Assembly: GCA_043820985.1 (NCBI GenBank)
Contig: JBDRDH010000068.1
Location: 22,065-86,064 of the forward strand
DNA from: JAAYXS01 sp043820985
GTDB lineage: Bacteria > Planctomycetota > Phycisphaerae > UBA1845 > Fen-1342
Reading direction: 5' to 3'
DNA: 64,000 nt
Under the pieces are notes generated by a model. That model ran no database searches, was not told where the DNA came from, and saw nothing but the letters and a program-made list of their open reading frames with translations. Shown piece after piece: positions 40,997 to 49,757 of this stretch. A program made the translations under genes and the position numbers. How positions within the stretch are numbered: position 1 is the first letter of the stretch; each line of letters opens with the position of its first letter.

Positions 40997-42034
40997 TCAG
41001 GGACGTCGCCGGGTGGCTAGGATCAGGCTGACGGCGACACCAAGCCCGACCAATCCCGAAGTCACCGGGGTGGCGGCCCGGACGGCCTGCCGCGCTTCGG
41101 ACTCTTCAACCCTGGTCAGGGCTACCTGATTGCCATCTTCATCGTATTCCAGCGTGCTGATCCGCTCCTCGCTGAAGTAGTCCCAGGTCGTGACTATCGA
41201 GTTTCTGTATTCGGGCGCGAGGGCCACGCTCTCCGCCGTCAGCTCGGGACGTACCGTGGCGGAAGTGATCCGGACCAGGGTGACTGTCGTGTAGTCCAGC
41301 CCGGCGGCGACCGGCGGATCGGGGACGAACGCCACCTCGCTGGGCAACTCGGCGCCGTTAACCGCCATCGTCGCGAGCGTGAACTGCTCGCGGACGGCCT
41401 GCGCCGGGCGGCCGTCCGGCATGGTCCACTCCAGGATGATCTTCATGCGCAGCGGTGTACCTTGTTCCGACAGGTCAAATTCGTAGTGTTGCGTGGTGTC
41501 GTTCATCAACTGTGAAGCAACGTAGGTTGATACCGGCCCGACCGTGCGGACCAGCGCGACTTCCGTTTCCTCAAAGATCCGGCGCAGATTGAAAAGCGGG
41601 ATCGAGCTGTCGGCAATATGAATGTCGAGCGCGTCCAGCACCGGTGCCGTGGTCAGGAGGGAGTGAGTAATGTAGTTGCTCTCCGCGAAGAAAGTCCGCC
41701 CGTTCTCCAGGGGCGCGAGGCGCTGAGTCACCAGTCCGTTCTCATTTGCGGCGTAGCGCGTCGGCGTATACCCCTCGTCGTCGGTCAGCATTACCCCCAA
41801 GGCGCATGGTCGAACCACGGTTATTTGGTGTCGAAAACCGCCCTCCGGCCCGGGAATCGGTGTCCAGGCGTTGCGGTCAAGCGGAGACGCCGAGAGCGGT
41901 ACGTTGTAGCGCTCGAGAGTCATTTCGATCTCGAGTTTGTCCAGCGCTGCCAGCCGGTCGGCCACGACGTTACCCATCTGCTCCGGCGGTATGCCCGCGA
42001 TTAACACCAGTAGTGAAATAGTGATGCTCGTCAT
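40997..42034 (-). CDS. Exported protein with C-terminal membrane anchor, unknown function
   Basis: A 345-residue protein with a short N-terminal hydrophobic segment (TSITISLLVLIAGI) and a C-terminal helix plus basic tail (SGLVGLGVAVSLILATRRRP), similar in layout to sorted or anchored envelope proteins. The body is mostly beta-type (for example LDKLEIEMTLERYNVPL), loosely like outer-membrane lipoprotein carrier or sigma-E regulator folds, but I cannot name a family. It is the third leftward gene after a MauE/DoxX-like protein and a Cys-rich peptide, with an ~85-base gap, so it is probably part of the same operon. Confidence 0.7.
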   Translation of the reverse strand: MTSITISLLVLIAGIPPEQMGNVVADRLAALDKLEIEMTLERYNVPLSASPLDRNAWTPIPGPEGGFRHQITVVRPCALGVMLTDDEGYTPTRYAANENGLVTQRLAPLENGRTFFAESNYITHSLLTTAPVLDALDIHIADSSIPLFNLRRIFEETEVALVRTVGPVSTYVASQLMNDTTQHYEFDLSEQGTPLRMKIILEWTMPDGRPAQAVREQFTLATMAVNGAELPSEVAFVPDPPVAAGLDYTTVTLVRITSATVRPELTAESVALAPEYRNSIVTTWDYFSEERISTLEYDEDGNQVALTRVEESEARQAVRAATPVTSGLVGLGVAVSLILATRRRP

Positions 42035-42119
42035 GGCGTTACCCTCTCAAGAGATCATTCTGTTTGCGGCCGCGTGTGGCGCGGCGGTTATCAGGCGCTG
42101 TCATGGCCGGCCCCATACA

Positions 42120-42491
42120 TCATGGAATCCGACTGCAGGGCGTTCCGATCGAACAAGCGTCACTATAATACACCAGACTCGTGCAGCTTCCAGACGGTGT
42201 ACACTTGCCAGTATACATGTCACCGCAATCCATGCTTCCGCCCACCAGGCAAGACTTGCCCCACGCGTGGACGCAGGCGCCTAGAGCCAGGTCGTTGCCG
42301 TCACACGCGGTACATGTCAGACTGACAGGACTGCACACACTGCTCATCGAACTGCATGGCGCAAAATTCTGCAGGCATTTGTAGTTGTAAAGCACAACCC
42401 AGTCGGGAAACGCTGGTGGCACGAATACACCGGCCACCAGAACCAGCGAGATGAACACGCGTACCACCAGAATACCAAAACCTGCTTTCAT
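42120..42491 (-). CDS. Small secreted Cys-rich protein
   Basis: A 123-residue protein with a signal peptide (GILVVRVFISLVLVAGVFVP) and 12 cysteines in the remaining ~90 residues, for example CSSMSSVCSPVSLTCTAC. The even, dense cysteines imply several disulfides. It starts 12 bases after the stop of the MauE/DoxX-like gene. MauE-type membrane proteins support disulfide formation in methylamine dehydrogenase, whose light chain is also Cys-rich, so a helper-client relation is plausible. No tryptophylquinone motif or catalytic residues were identified; it could also be a peptide effector. Confidence 0.75.
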   Translation of the reverse strand: MKAGFGILVVRVFISLVLVAGVFVPPAFPDWVVLYNYKCLQNFAPCSSMSSVCSPVSLTCTACDGNDLALGACVHAWGKSCLVGGSMDCGDMYTGKCTPSGSCTSLVYYSDACSIGTPCSRIP

Positions 42492-42503
42492 GATTGTTTC
42501 CCT

Positions 42504-42917
42504 TTAACACCTCTGAGTAGCCGTTGAGCCCAGACGACGGCGACTAAAAGCCAGGGCCGCCCCCAGCGTTAGCAGCGAACATATCGCGATCATCACCAGA
42601 TGGCTGACGAGTCGATCGTGACTGATCTCGATTACCAGACAGCGGCAGGGGCCCAAATCGCCCAATACCGCGGCGAAGATATGGAACACGGCGAAGCACG
42701 AGCTTAGCGCCGCCACGAGCAGCCAGCCCCAGGTGCGCAGGCGCGGCCATAATAATAAAAGCGCCGCCAGCACCTCGCAGACAATCACGCCGCGACCGAC
42801 GGTGTTAACCAGGGGTAGCGGAAACATCTGGGTATCGGCCAGGTAATGAAGAAATGTGTCGTCGCTGGCCTTGGCAAACGCCGTTAACGCAAAGACGGCA
42901 GCAACCACACCCCACAT
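42504..42917 (-). CDS. MauE/DoxX-like redox-associated membrane protein
   Basis: A 137-residue protein with four hydrophobic helices (WGVVAAVFALTAFAKA; GVIVCEVLAALLLLWP; WGWLLVAALSSCFAVFHI; LVMIAICSLLTLGAALAF) and a CRC pair in GPCRCLVIE. This matches the MauE / DoxX family linked to electron transfer and disulfide formation. I chose ATG 42917 because GGGAGG lies 10 bases upstream; an in-frame GTG at 43037 would add 40 polar residues without a ribosome site. It is the first gene of a leftward operon with a promoter at 43108-43136. Confidence 0.75.
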   Translation of the reverse strand: MWGVVAAVFALTAFAKASDDTFLHYLADTQMFPLPLVNTVGRGVIVCEVLAALLLLWPRLRTWGWLLVAALSSCFAVFHIFAAVLGDLGPCRCLVIEISHDRLVSHLVMIAICSLLTLGAALAFSRRRLGSTATQRC

Positions 42918-43107
42918 CGTGTCACGACCTCCCGAAGTATCAATGACCGTACGTCGCTCTCTTCTGTCTAACTCGGCATCTGGCCAGACCTGGTTGAACA
43001 GAGTTGGTGCCGATAATGGGATATCTTCCCACGTCACCCGCAGTTGGCACTAAATGAAATCACTATGCCTGACGAGCACATACACGACGTGCCCCGTAAC
43101 AAAATAT

Positions 43108-43136
43108 AATATAGCCCTCAAATATCTGGTTGTCAA
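43108..43136 (-). promoter_or_regulatory. Consensus sigma70 promoter of the MauE - Cys-rich operon
   Basis: Reading leftward: TTGACA (43136-43131, perfect), 17-base spacer, TATATT (43113-43108). Transcription would begin near 43101, leaving a ~180-base leader before ATG 42917, or 64 bases before the alternative GTG at 43037. It is one of the two best promoters in the window. Confidence 0.6.
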
Positions 43137-43231
43137 TGTGTTCCTGCCATTCCAGGCTGGATTTTCACCCGACGCGCTATCCTCGCGAGTGAAACAGATG
43201 GGGGCGTGTTGGTCAATTCAGACAAACCGCT

Positions 43232-43260
43232 TTGCATAATCAGGCGGCAGGTGCTATCAT
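43232..43260 (+). promoter_or_regulatory. Possible promoter of kdsB-pyrG
   Basis: TTGCAT (43232-43237), 17-base spacer, TATCAT (43255-43260), with a start near 43267 and a ~34-base leader to the kdsB ATG. The -35 is only a partial match. Confidence 0.35.
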
Positions 43261-43300
43261 CCGGGCCCATGGGTACTGTGCCATTTACCATGGGCCACGC

Positions 43301-44062
43301 ATGCAGGTAGTCGCGATCATTCCGGCGCGCTACGCCTCGACACGCTTCCCGGGGAAACCTCTCGCCAATCTGACCGGCAAATACCTTATCCAGCATGTCT
43401 ATGAACAGGTGGTCGCCTGTAATAGCGTCAATCGTTGTATCGTCGCCACTGATGACGAACGTATCCGTTCCGCAATTGAGGCTTTTGGCGGCGAGGTCAC
43501 CATGACACGCCCGGATCATCTCAGTGGCACCGACCGCATCGCCGAGGTTGCCGGAGCGCTACCCGGCAACTCCGATGACATCATACTAAACGTGCAGGGC
43601 GACGAGCCGGAGATTGAGCCGGAGCATCTGGACCGCCTGGTGGCTCGACTGACGGCCGCGGGGGATTGTGCGGTGGCGACCCTGGCGTGTCCGTTTCCCC
43701 AGGACGCCGATCCGGCTGACCCGAATAATGTCAAAGTAGTGTGCGATCGGGCGGGTCGCGCGCTGTATTTCTCGCGTTCTTTGTTACCATATGCGCGTGA
43801 CGCGGGGGTGGAGAATAGCCCGGGCAACTGGCTGCTCCACTTGGGAGTGTACGCCTATCGCCGGGACTTTCTGCTGGAGATGGCGGGCTGGTCACCCGGC
43901 CCGTTGGAGCGCGTCGAAAAGCTCGAACAATTACGCGTGCTTGAATATGGGCATGCGATCACGGTGGAGGTAGTTGACCAGGCCAGTGTCGGTATTGACA
44001 CCCCGGCCGACTACGAGCACTTCGTGATCCGCTATCGGTCCCGCGGAAATGAGAATAATTGA
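43301..44062 (+). CDS. kdsB: 3-deoxy-manno-octulosonate cytidylyltransferase (CMP-KDO synthetase)
   Basis: A 253-residue cytoplasmic enzyme that activates KDO with CTP for lipopolysaccharide inner core synthesis. Signature segments: IIPARYASTRFPGKPL, VATDDERI, NVQGDEPEIEPEHL and IDTPADYEHF. Its presence implies a KDO-containing Gram-negative envelope. ATG 43301 gives the conserved MQVVAIIPAR start; no good ribosome site is seen, as the leader is short. CTP synthase follows about 50 bases downstream, and this gene pair, supplying CTP to KdsB, is a common arrangement. Confidence 0.93.
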   Translation: MQVVAIIPARYASTRFPGKPLANLTGKYLIQHVYEQVVACNSVNRCIVATDDERIRSAIEAFGGEVTMTRPDHLSGTDRIAEVAGALPGNSDDIILNVQGDEPEIEPEHLDRLVARLTAAGDCAVATLACPFPQDADPADPNNVKVVCDRAGRALYFSRSLLPYARDAGVENSPGNWLLHLGVYAYRRDFLLEMAGWSPGPLERVEKLEQLRVLEYGHAITVEVVDQASVGIDTPADYEHFVIRYRSRGNENN

Positions 44063-44108
44063 GGTGTTCACCCGGCGTAATTGAGGCACTGCTGGAAACA
44101 GTCGGCGA

Positions 44109-45917
44109 ATGATGATGGACGCGCGTTCGGTCTTCAACACAATCAGCAACCAATCGGATGATACCGAGTTTTACCTGCCGCTGCCGGCCGGCTACCAACT
44201 CGGGGCCACGCGCTACGTGGTCGTCTTCGGCACGGTCATGAGCGGGCTGGGTAAGGGCATCTTCAGCTCCTCCCTGGCCAAATGCCTGCAGGACAAAGGT
44301 CTGACCGTGACGCCAGTCAAACTCGAGGGATATCTGAACATCGACTCCGGGACGCTCAATCCTTTTCGTCATGGCGAGGTCTTCGTGCTCGATGACGGCA
44401 CCGAGTGCGACATGGACCTCGGTACCTACGAGCGGGCCCTCGACCAGAATCTCAACCAACTCAACTTTGTCACCAGCGGGCAGATCTACCGCCGGGTGCT
44501 CGAACGCGAGCGTACCGGCGGCTATCTGGGGCGTGATGTGCAGATGATCCCGCACGTCACGGGCGAGGTGAAAAACCGGCTGCGCGAGTTGGCTATCGCC
44601 TCGCGGGCGGACGTGGTCTTCGTCGAAATCGGCGGCACGGTTGGAGATGTCGAGAACGCTTACTACATTGAGGCCGTGCGGCAATTAGCTTTCGAAGAGG
44701 GCCGCCAGAGCGTGTGCTTTGTAGCCCTGACCTTCATCATGGAGCCGCCGATCCTCGGCGAGCAGAAGAGCAAGGCCGCCCAACTCGGCATTCGGCGGCT
44801 GCTCGAGTGCGGGATCCAGCCACACATCATCGCCTGCCGGGCGCAGAATCCGGTGGTTCGCAAGGTGCGCGAGAAAATCGCGATGTTCTCCAATGTGCCG
44901 CCGGAGCGGGTCTTCAGCATGCACGACTGCGAAAGCGTCTACCAGATTCCGGAGATGCTGCGCGGTGCCGGTTACGACCGGGCGGTGATCGAATGGCTGG
45001 GCCTTCAGGACCAGATTGATGAACAGGCCGAACGCCAGCAGCGCGAGATATGGAGCCGGTACCTGACTGGCTTGCGCGCCGCCGAGCGGCAGATCACGAT
45101 CGGTATCACCGGTAAATACACCACCGTCCGGGATGCCTACGCCAGCATTCTCAAGGCGTTGGAACACGCCGGAGTGCATTGGGGCTGCAAAGTGCACGTG
45201 CGCTGGGTGGATACGACCGAGTTGACCGAGGCAACGGCCGCCGAGACGATGAAGGACCTGCACGGCATCATCGTGCCCGGAGCGTTTGGGACGCGTGGGG
45301 CCGAGGGCAAGGTCGCCTGCCTGGGAGTAGCGCGCGCCAGTGGTTTGCCCTGCCTGGGCATTTGTTACGGTTTTCAGATGGCAGTGATTGAGTTTGCCCG
45401 CAACGTCTGTGGCATGGCGGATGCCAACTCGACCGAGATCGATAGTGAATGCCGTTATCCGGTGATCAACCTGCTCCCGGAGCAGAAGAAGATCGAAGGT
45501 CTGGGTGGAACAATGCGGCTGGGTGGCCAGGATGTCTGTGTCAAGGAGGGCACCCTGGCGGCGCGCATGTTTGGTTTGCGTACGCGTTTACGTTTCCGGC
45601 ATCGCTATGAGATAGATCCTAAATACGTGCCTGAACTGGAGGCGCGCGGCATGATCTTCTCTGGCAAGTCACCGCGGGCGGAGATCATGAACATTCTCGA
45701 ATTGCCGACGGAAATGCATCCCTATTACGTCGGTACACAGGCCCACCCGGAGTTGACCAGTCGCCCGCTGAGTTCTCAACCCTTTTTCATCGGCCTGGTA
45801 CACGCGGCCTTGCGGCAGGCCTACCCCGATTTTGCCAAGCCGTTGGAATTCGCCGCGCCGGCCCAACCCGCCCCCCCTCAGCCTCCCGTGGGTAAAAATT
45901 TGTCATCAGCGCAATAA
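44109..45917 (+). CDS. pyrG: CTP synthase, divergent form with N-terminal extension
   Basis: A 602-residue glutamine-dependent CTP synthase (UTP to CTP). The synthetase P-loop is GTVMSGLGKGIFSSSL, starting near residue 40 after a ~35-residue extension; metal-binding acids are kept in DMDLGTYER and EIGGTVGD. The glutaminase half has the nucleophile in GICYGFQMA and the His-Glu pair in AHPELTS. The usual KLDPYxNxDxG segment reads KLEGYLNIDSG, and ICLGMQ reads ICYGFQ, so it belongs to a divergent clade; all key catalytic residues remain. The C-terminus adds a Pro-rich tail. It lies in an operon with kdsB. Confidence 0.92.
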   Translation: MMMDARSVFNTISNQSDDTEFYLPLPAGYQLGATRYVVVFGTVMSGLGKGIFSSSLAKCLQDKGLTVTPVKLEGYLNIDSGTLNPFRHGEVFVLDDGTECDMDLGTYERALDQNLNQLNFVTSGQIYRRVLERERTGGYLGRDVQMIPHVTGEVKNRLRELAIASRADVVFVEIGGTVGDVENAYYIEAVRQLAFEEGRQSVCFVALTFIMEPPILGEQKSKAAQLGIRRLLECGIQPHIIACRAQNPVVRKVREKIAMFSNVPPERVFSMHDCESVYQIPEMLRGAGYDRAVIEWLGLQDQIDEQAERQQREIWSRYLTGLRAAERQITIGITGKYTTVRDAYASILKALEHAGVHWGCKVHVRWVDTTELTEATAAETMKDLHGIIVPGAFGTRGAEGKVACLGVARASGLPCLGICYGFQMAVIEFARNVCGMADANSTEIDSECRYPVINLLPEQKKIEGLGGTMRLGGQDVCVKEGTLAARMFGLRTRLRFRHRYEIDPKYVPELEARGMIFSGKSPRAEIMNILELPTEMHPYYVGTQAHPELTSRPLSSQPFFIGLVHAALRQAYPDFAKPLEFAAPAQPAPPQPPVGKNLSSAQ

Positions 45918-45919
45918 AA

Positions 45920-45951
45920 ACACGGTGCCGGTAGGGTACCTGGCACGGTGT
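45920..45951. terminator. Hairpin between pyrG and the convergent PEP-CTERM gene
   Basis: ACACGGTGCC-GGTA pairs with TACC-t-GGCACGGTGT across a GGG loop, with one mismatch and one bulge. It starts just after the pyrG stop and likely serves both convergent genes. Confidence 0.65.
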
Positions 45952-45977
45952 GGATGCGGAGTTCGTTGTTTGCTGAC

Positions 45978-46904
45978 TTAGCGTCGGCGTGCCCGCCACA
46001 ATAGCGCACCGCTGGTGGCCATTAAAAACAGTGTTCCGGGCTCGGGCACGAAATCTGGGCTGTTTCTGCTCTCGACGATGGGCTGCGCGGCGTCCAAGGT
46101 GCTAGCGAATTCGGTCTGGAACAAAGTGTCGATCGGCGCGGGCGGCAACTGGCCGTCACCATAGCTGGTGCTGGCTACCAGTTGCAGTCCTTGCAATTGC
46201 TCATTGATCGAGTCGCCGATGATTTCAGCTGGCGAGCCTGGTGTTAACTGGGCCAGAGCGGACGTATCCACACCCAGCGCGCCCAGCACGGCTACCAGGG
46301 CATCGAGATAAATATTCCCCTTGATACTGATTGGGCCAACGTCAAAGTTGGTGCTGTCGTCGCCCTGGGCCAACAATCCGTCGGCGATAACCTGTGAAGT
46401 GACGTTGGAGACGTCCAGATCCAGGGTATAGAAGCCGAACTGGTTGATTTCGAGCGCGCCCTGCGCGGACAACGTGCCCGACAGCTCGAAATCCTGGACG
46501 CCGGTTTTTTGCCGCAGGAAATAGCCCATGTTCGAGATGTTGATCTCGCCATTGCCGATCAGGAAACCGCGATTGGTATAGCCCAGGGTGGCCGAGGTCG
46601 CGCCGTTAAGTTCCAGCTCGTATGCGCCGAAGTCCAGGATTTCGGGCCGCCCGGATGAGTCATTCCCGAAATTGCGGTTGAATTCGAGCGTGTAACCATG
46701 ACCGACCTGGTCCGGCACGATACGCACCCGTCCAACGCGTGAACCGTTGGTGGCGAAACCATCGGTAGTGAATCCCAATGGTCCGCCGCTGGGCGTAGCC
46801 AGCACATTCAGTCCGCTATAGATGTCTTCAAACAGACCGGCTTCCAGTGGCGTGGTGGACGCGATTACCAACAGAAGCAGTGGCCAGATCAATTTGCGTG
46901 TCAT
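45978..46904 (-). CDS. PEP-CTERM protein, unknown function
   Basis: A 308-residue exported protein with a Sec signal (LIWPLLLLVIASTTPLEA) and a C-terminal sorting tail VPEPGTLFLMATSGALLW followed by RARRR, the PEP-CTERM signature read by exosortase. The body is beta-rich and Gly/Asn/Asp-rich (for example GFTTDGFATNGSRVGRV) without a recognised domain. ATG 46904 is set by GGAGG with 7-base spacing; a longer in-frame reading lacks a signal peptide at its start. It probably belongs to the extracellular matrix or surface. Confidence 0.8.
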   Translation of the reverse strand: MTRKLIWPLLLLVIASTTPLEAGLFEDIYSGLNVLATPSGGPLGFTTDGFATNGSRVGRVRIVPDQVGHGYTLEFNRNFGNDSSGRPEILDFGAYELELNGATSATLGYTNRGFLIGNGEINISNMGYFLRQKTGVQDFELSGTLSAQGALEINQFGFYTLDLDVSNVTSQVIADGLLAQGDDSTNFDVGPISIKGNIYLDALVAVLGALGVDTSALAQLTPGSPAEIIGDSINEQLQGLQLVASTSYGDGQLPPAPIDTLFQTEFASTLDAAQPIVESRNSPDFVPEPGTLFLMATSGALLWRARRR

Positions 46905-47391
46905 CGACACACCTCCGTTTTCCCGCAGTCGTTGACTCAAGCCCACTTCGCCAACGGCTTCGAGGTAATACCTTTTTAGGACTGCCCAGCCGCCGGTCAA
47001 TAATCCGCGCATCAGGCAACCATACGATTCTACGATAGACCGTGGGCACAGTGGCTGCAACCCATCCTGGCCACGGACTGTAAGCCTTATCGGAGAAGCT
47101 GACGATCGGCTTCATTGCGGGCGCATTATGGACCGATAACATAAGCGTCTCCGTGGTTTCTCCCACGGTCTGCCATGTGTACGGAGGTGGAAACTTCAGT
47201 TTTCGAGCTGAAATTACAGGCGGCAATGTCGGTGGTTTAATGATACTCGCCGAGGCGGAAATGTGTGTTATAATGCCCAACCTGAGGTGGTTTTTGAATG
47301 ATCGTCTAGCTGGTCGACGTCAGCGTTATTAGGACTCTGGCGCCAACAAGCTTGCTTTATTTGTGTCTGCACCGTGTATCGGGTGGCAGAT
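46905..47391. other. 487-base intergenic region
   Basis: The gap separates divergent genes. It contains the ribosome site of the PEP-CTERM gene near its left end and an extended -10 promoter candidate near its right end (47266-47274). I see no RNA gene or supported small coding frame. Confidence 0.5.
47266..47274 (+). promoter_or_regulatory. Extended -10 promoter candidate for the HEAT-repeat gene
   Basis: TGTTATAAT matches the extended -10 form TGnTATAAT exactly, ~118 bases before the ATG. No clear -35 box is present. Confidence 0.35.
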
Positions 47392-49620
47392 ATGCCAATA
47401 CATAGACCACAATTAAAGATGCTGGTCGCGGTATTATTGGTTACCGCGCTACTCGTGCCGGGCCTGCTCGCGCAGGAGCCAGCGTCCCAACCTACTACAC
47501 GCCCCGCGCCGGCGGATCCGCAGTGGCTGGCCAGCCTGGTGGCTCTCATCGAAGGCCCCAATCTGCCACTCGACGCCCGCCGCACTGGGGCGCGCGAACT
47601 GCTCTTACGCGACTGGCCTGGCAAGATCAGTCGCATGTCGGCGATCTTGAAGGGACAGGATGTGGCGGCGCGAAAGGCGGTGGCCTTGGCCCTGACCGAC
47701 GTGCCCCAGCAACTCGATCCAGCCTATATTGACCCCCTGATGAGTATGTTGGCTGCCGAAGAGGCCGAGGTGCGCCGAGCGGGAGCATCCGCCTTGGCGG
47801 GTTATCACGACAACGGAGTGATTCCCCGGCTGCGCGCGTTCATGCTCGATCAAGCCCAACCTTTGGTTTTGCGACAAGCGGCGATTGATGCGCTGGGTAT
47901 GATCACCAAGCGTGAAGCGGTGGCGGCGCTGATGGAAGCGCTGGTTGACCAGGACGATCCTACCTGTCAGCCGGCCTTGAAAGCACTCGAACAAGCCACC
48001 GCCATGAACTTCCATGATGACGTGTCCGCCGCGCAAAACTGGTGGACACAGAGTCGCGACTCGCCGGTTGACGCTTGGCAGCAGCAATTGATCGATCGCT
48101 TGATCAGCCGGGATAGGGCCGCGGCGCGCCAGTTACGGGACCTGGAAGCCCGGTTGGTCAGGACGTTTCGCGCGGAGTACATTCGCGCGGCTGAGCCCGA
48201 GCGGGCCGAACTCTTGCGGACTTATCTGCAAGATGATGTCAGTCAGGTTCGGTTACTGGGGCTGGATCTGGTGCAATCGCATCTAGGAGAGGGCAAGCCG
48301 CTGCCACCGGAGATTGTGGCCCGTATCCGCGAGCTGCTGCGCGATGTGGACCTACCAGTGCGTATCGCGGCGACACAGGCGGTAGCCCGGTTTCGCGACA
48401 GTGCTGATATGCCAGGGTTTCTGGAGCTGTTGGCCCAGGAACGTCATGTCGATGTACGCCGAGCGCTGGTGAATGGCTTGGGCTATCTAGGTACCGGAGA
48501 GGTCGTCGAACCCCTGATAGCCATGCTGAACGCGCCTGATGAACCATGTTTGAAGGAAGCGGTCGGAGCGCTCGGGCGACTGGCTGAGCGCGGCGTGCTC
48601 GACGCCAGCCGAGTTGACGCCGTGTCCCTGGCGCTGCTGGCGACTTTCGAGCGGGCCGCGCCGGAACAGGTGGCCTTGCGTGAGCGGCTCTTGTGGACCA
48701 TGGGGCTGGTGAGTGATCGGCGCTTCGGCGATGCTTTTGTCGCGGCGTTGGCCGAGGGTGAGGCGTCCACGGTCAGGCAGGCGGCTGTGCGTGGGATAGT
48801 TACTCTCAACGATGTTGACCTGACCACCGCCCTGATCCCGATTACGAGTGATCCGAACGTGTCCTTGCGTCAGGCGAGCGTGGCAGCGCTGGCCAGTCAG
48901 GGCGCCAGTAACGAGCACCTGACGGCGTTGTGGAATCGGCTCGATCCAGCCCGGGAGCCGGATGAGAATATCCGGCTCAGCGCATGGGAAGGCATCTTAC
49001 GCGTGTTGTCCCAGCGGCCGGTCGCTGAAGTTGAAGAATGGATCTCGCGGTTCCCGCCGGATGGTACTGAGCGTACGCAACGCATCCTCGAATTGTTGAC
49101 GTTAATAGAAACGTCGCTCGCCAAGGTGCCCGAAGCACAGGCCGATCTGGCGCGGGTCCGTAGTGCAATTGCCACCCAGCGCGCTCAACTGGGTCAAGTT
49201 GAAGAGGCCATCGCGGGCTACCTGGCAGCGTTGCGGGACCTGCATGCCACCGGCTCGGCGGAGATCCCCCGAGTCTCCCTGGAACTATTGCGCTTTGCAC
49301 TACTCAACGGCCGCTACGATGCAACTATCGCGGATGCGCTTGTCAACGGGAATCCTCCGTTGGATGGCACCATGCTCTGGAGTGGCGTCAAGGATATGGT
49401 CGAGCAGCGCCTGACCCCCGAGCAGGTCGACGCGGCCATTGTGATGCTGGATGTCCTGAAAACACATCCGCCGGCGAAGTTCGCGCCGGAGGTTGTACAA
49501 GCCATTGACGAGATGCGCCAGCGCGCGGCGGTGATCAAGAATCCTCCACCGCCCGCTTCGGCTCCCGCCTCGCAGCCGACCAGCCAGCCGGCCTCGCGGC
49601 CGGTGTCGCAGCCCGGCTAA
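47392..49620 (+). CDS. Exported HEAT-repeat protein
   Basis: A 742-residue protein with a signal peptide (LKMLVAVLLVTALLVPGLLA) and a Pro/Thr linker, then many HEAT-like helical pairs from about residue 60 to 560, for example VRRAGASALAGYHDNGVIPRL-type units and DVDLPVRIAATQAVARFRD. The tail is low-complexity Ser/Pro/Gln (repeated SQP(T/A)S). HEAT arrays are protein-interaction scaffolds; the partner is unknown. ATG 47392 fits a GGGTGG ribosome site and the signal peptide better than an upstream GTG. Two hairpins follow the stop. Confidence 0.82.
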   Translation: MPIHRPQLKMLVAVLLVTALLVPGLLAQEPASQPTTRPAPADPQWLASLVALIEGPNLPLDARRTGARELLLRDWPGKISRMSAILKGQDVAARKAVALALTDVPQQLDPAYIDPLMSMLAAEEAEVRRAGASALAGYHDNGVIPRLRAFMLDQAQPLVLRQAAIDALGMITKREAVAALMEALVDQDDPTCQPALKALEQATAMNFHDDVSAAQNWWTQSRDSPVDAWQQQLIDRLISRDRAAARQLRDLEARLVRTFRAEYIRAAEPERAELLRTYLQDDVSQVRLLGLDLVQSHLGEGKPLPPEIVARIRELLRDVDLPVRIAATQAVARFRDSADMPGFLELLAQERHVDVRRALVNGLGYLGTGEVVEPLIAMLNAPDEPCLKEAVGALGRLAERGVLDASRVDAVSLALLATFERAAPEQVALRERLLWTMGLVSDRRFGDAFVAALAEGEASTVRQAAVRGIVTLNDVDLTTALIPITSDPNVSLRQASVAALASQGASNEHLTALWNRLDPAREPDENIRLSAWEGILRVLSQRPVAEVEEWISRFPPDGTERTQRILELLTLIETSLAKVPEAQADLARVRSAIATQRAQLGQVEEAIAGYLAALRDLHATGSAEIPRVSLELLRFALLNGRYDATIADALVNGNPPLDGTMLWSGVKDMVEQRLTPEQVDAAIVMLDVLKTHPPAKFAPEVVQAIDEMRQRAAVIKNPPPPASAPASQPTSQPASRPVSQPG

Positions 49621-49653
49621 ACCGCTATACGTTCATTTGTAGCGATTGGTGGC

Positions 49654-49707
49654 ACGGCCGTGTCGGCCGTCTAAACACCAGTGGCCGGACCTGAGCCCGG
49701 CCACTGG
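49654..49707. terminator. Two hairpins between convergent HEAT-repeat and ppdK genes
   Basis: ACGGCCG-tgt-CGGCCGT (49654-49670) is followed by CCAGTGGCCGG-N8-CCGGCCACTGG (49678-49707, 11-bp perfect stem). They lie between two convergent stops and probably terminate both transcripts. Confidence 0.7.
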
Positions 49708-49757
49708 AACAATTATGCTTTACATCAGTCGACTATGGTTACCGCACTACCGCCATG

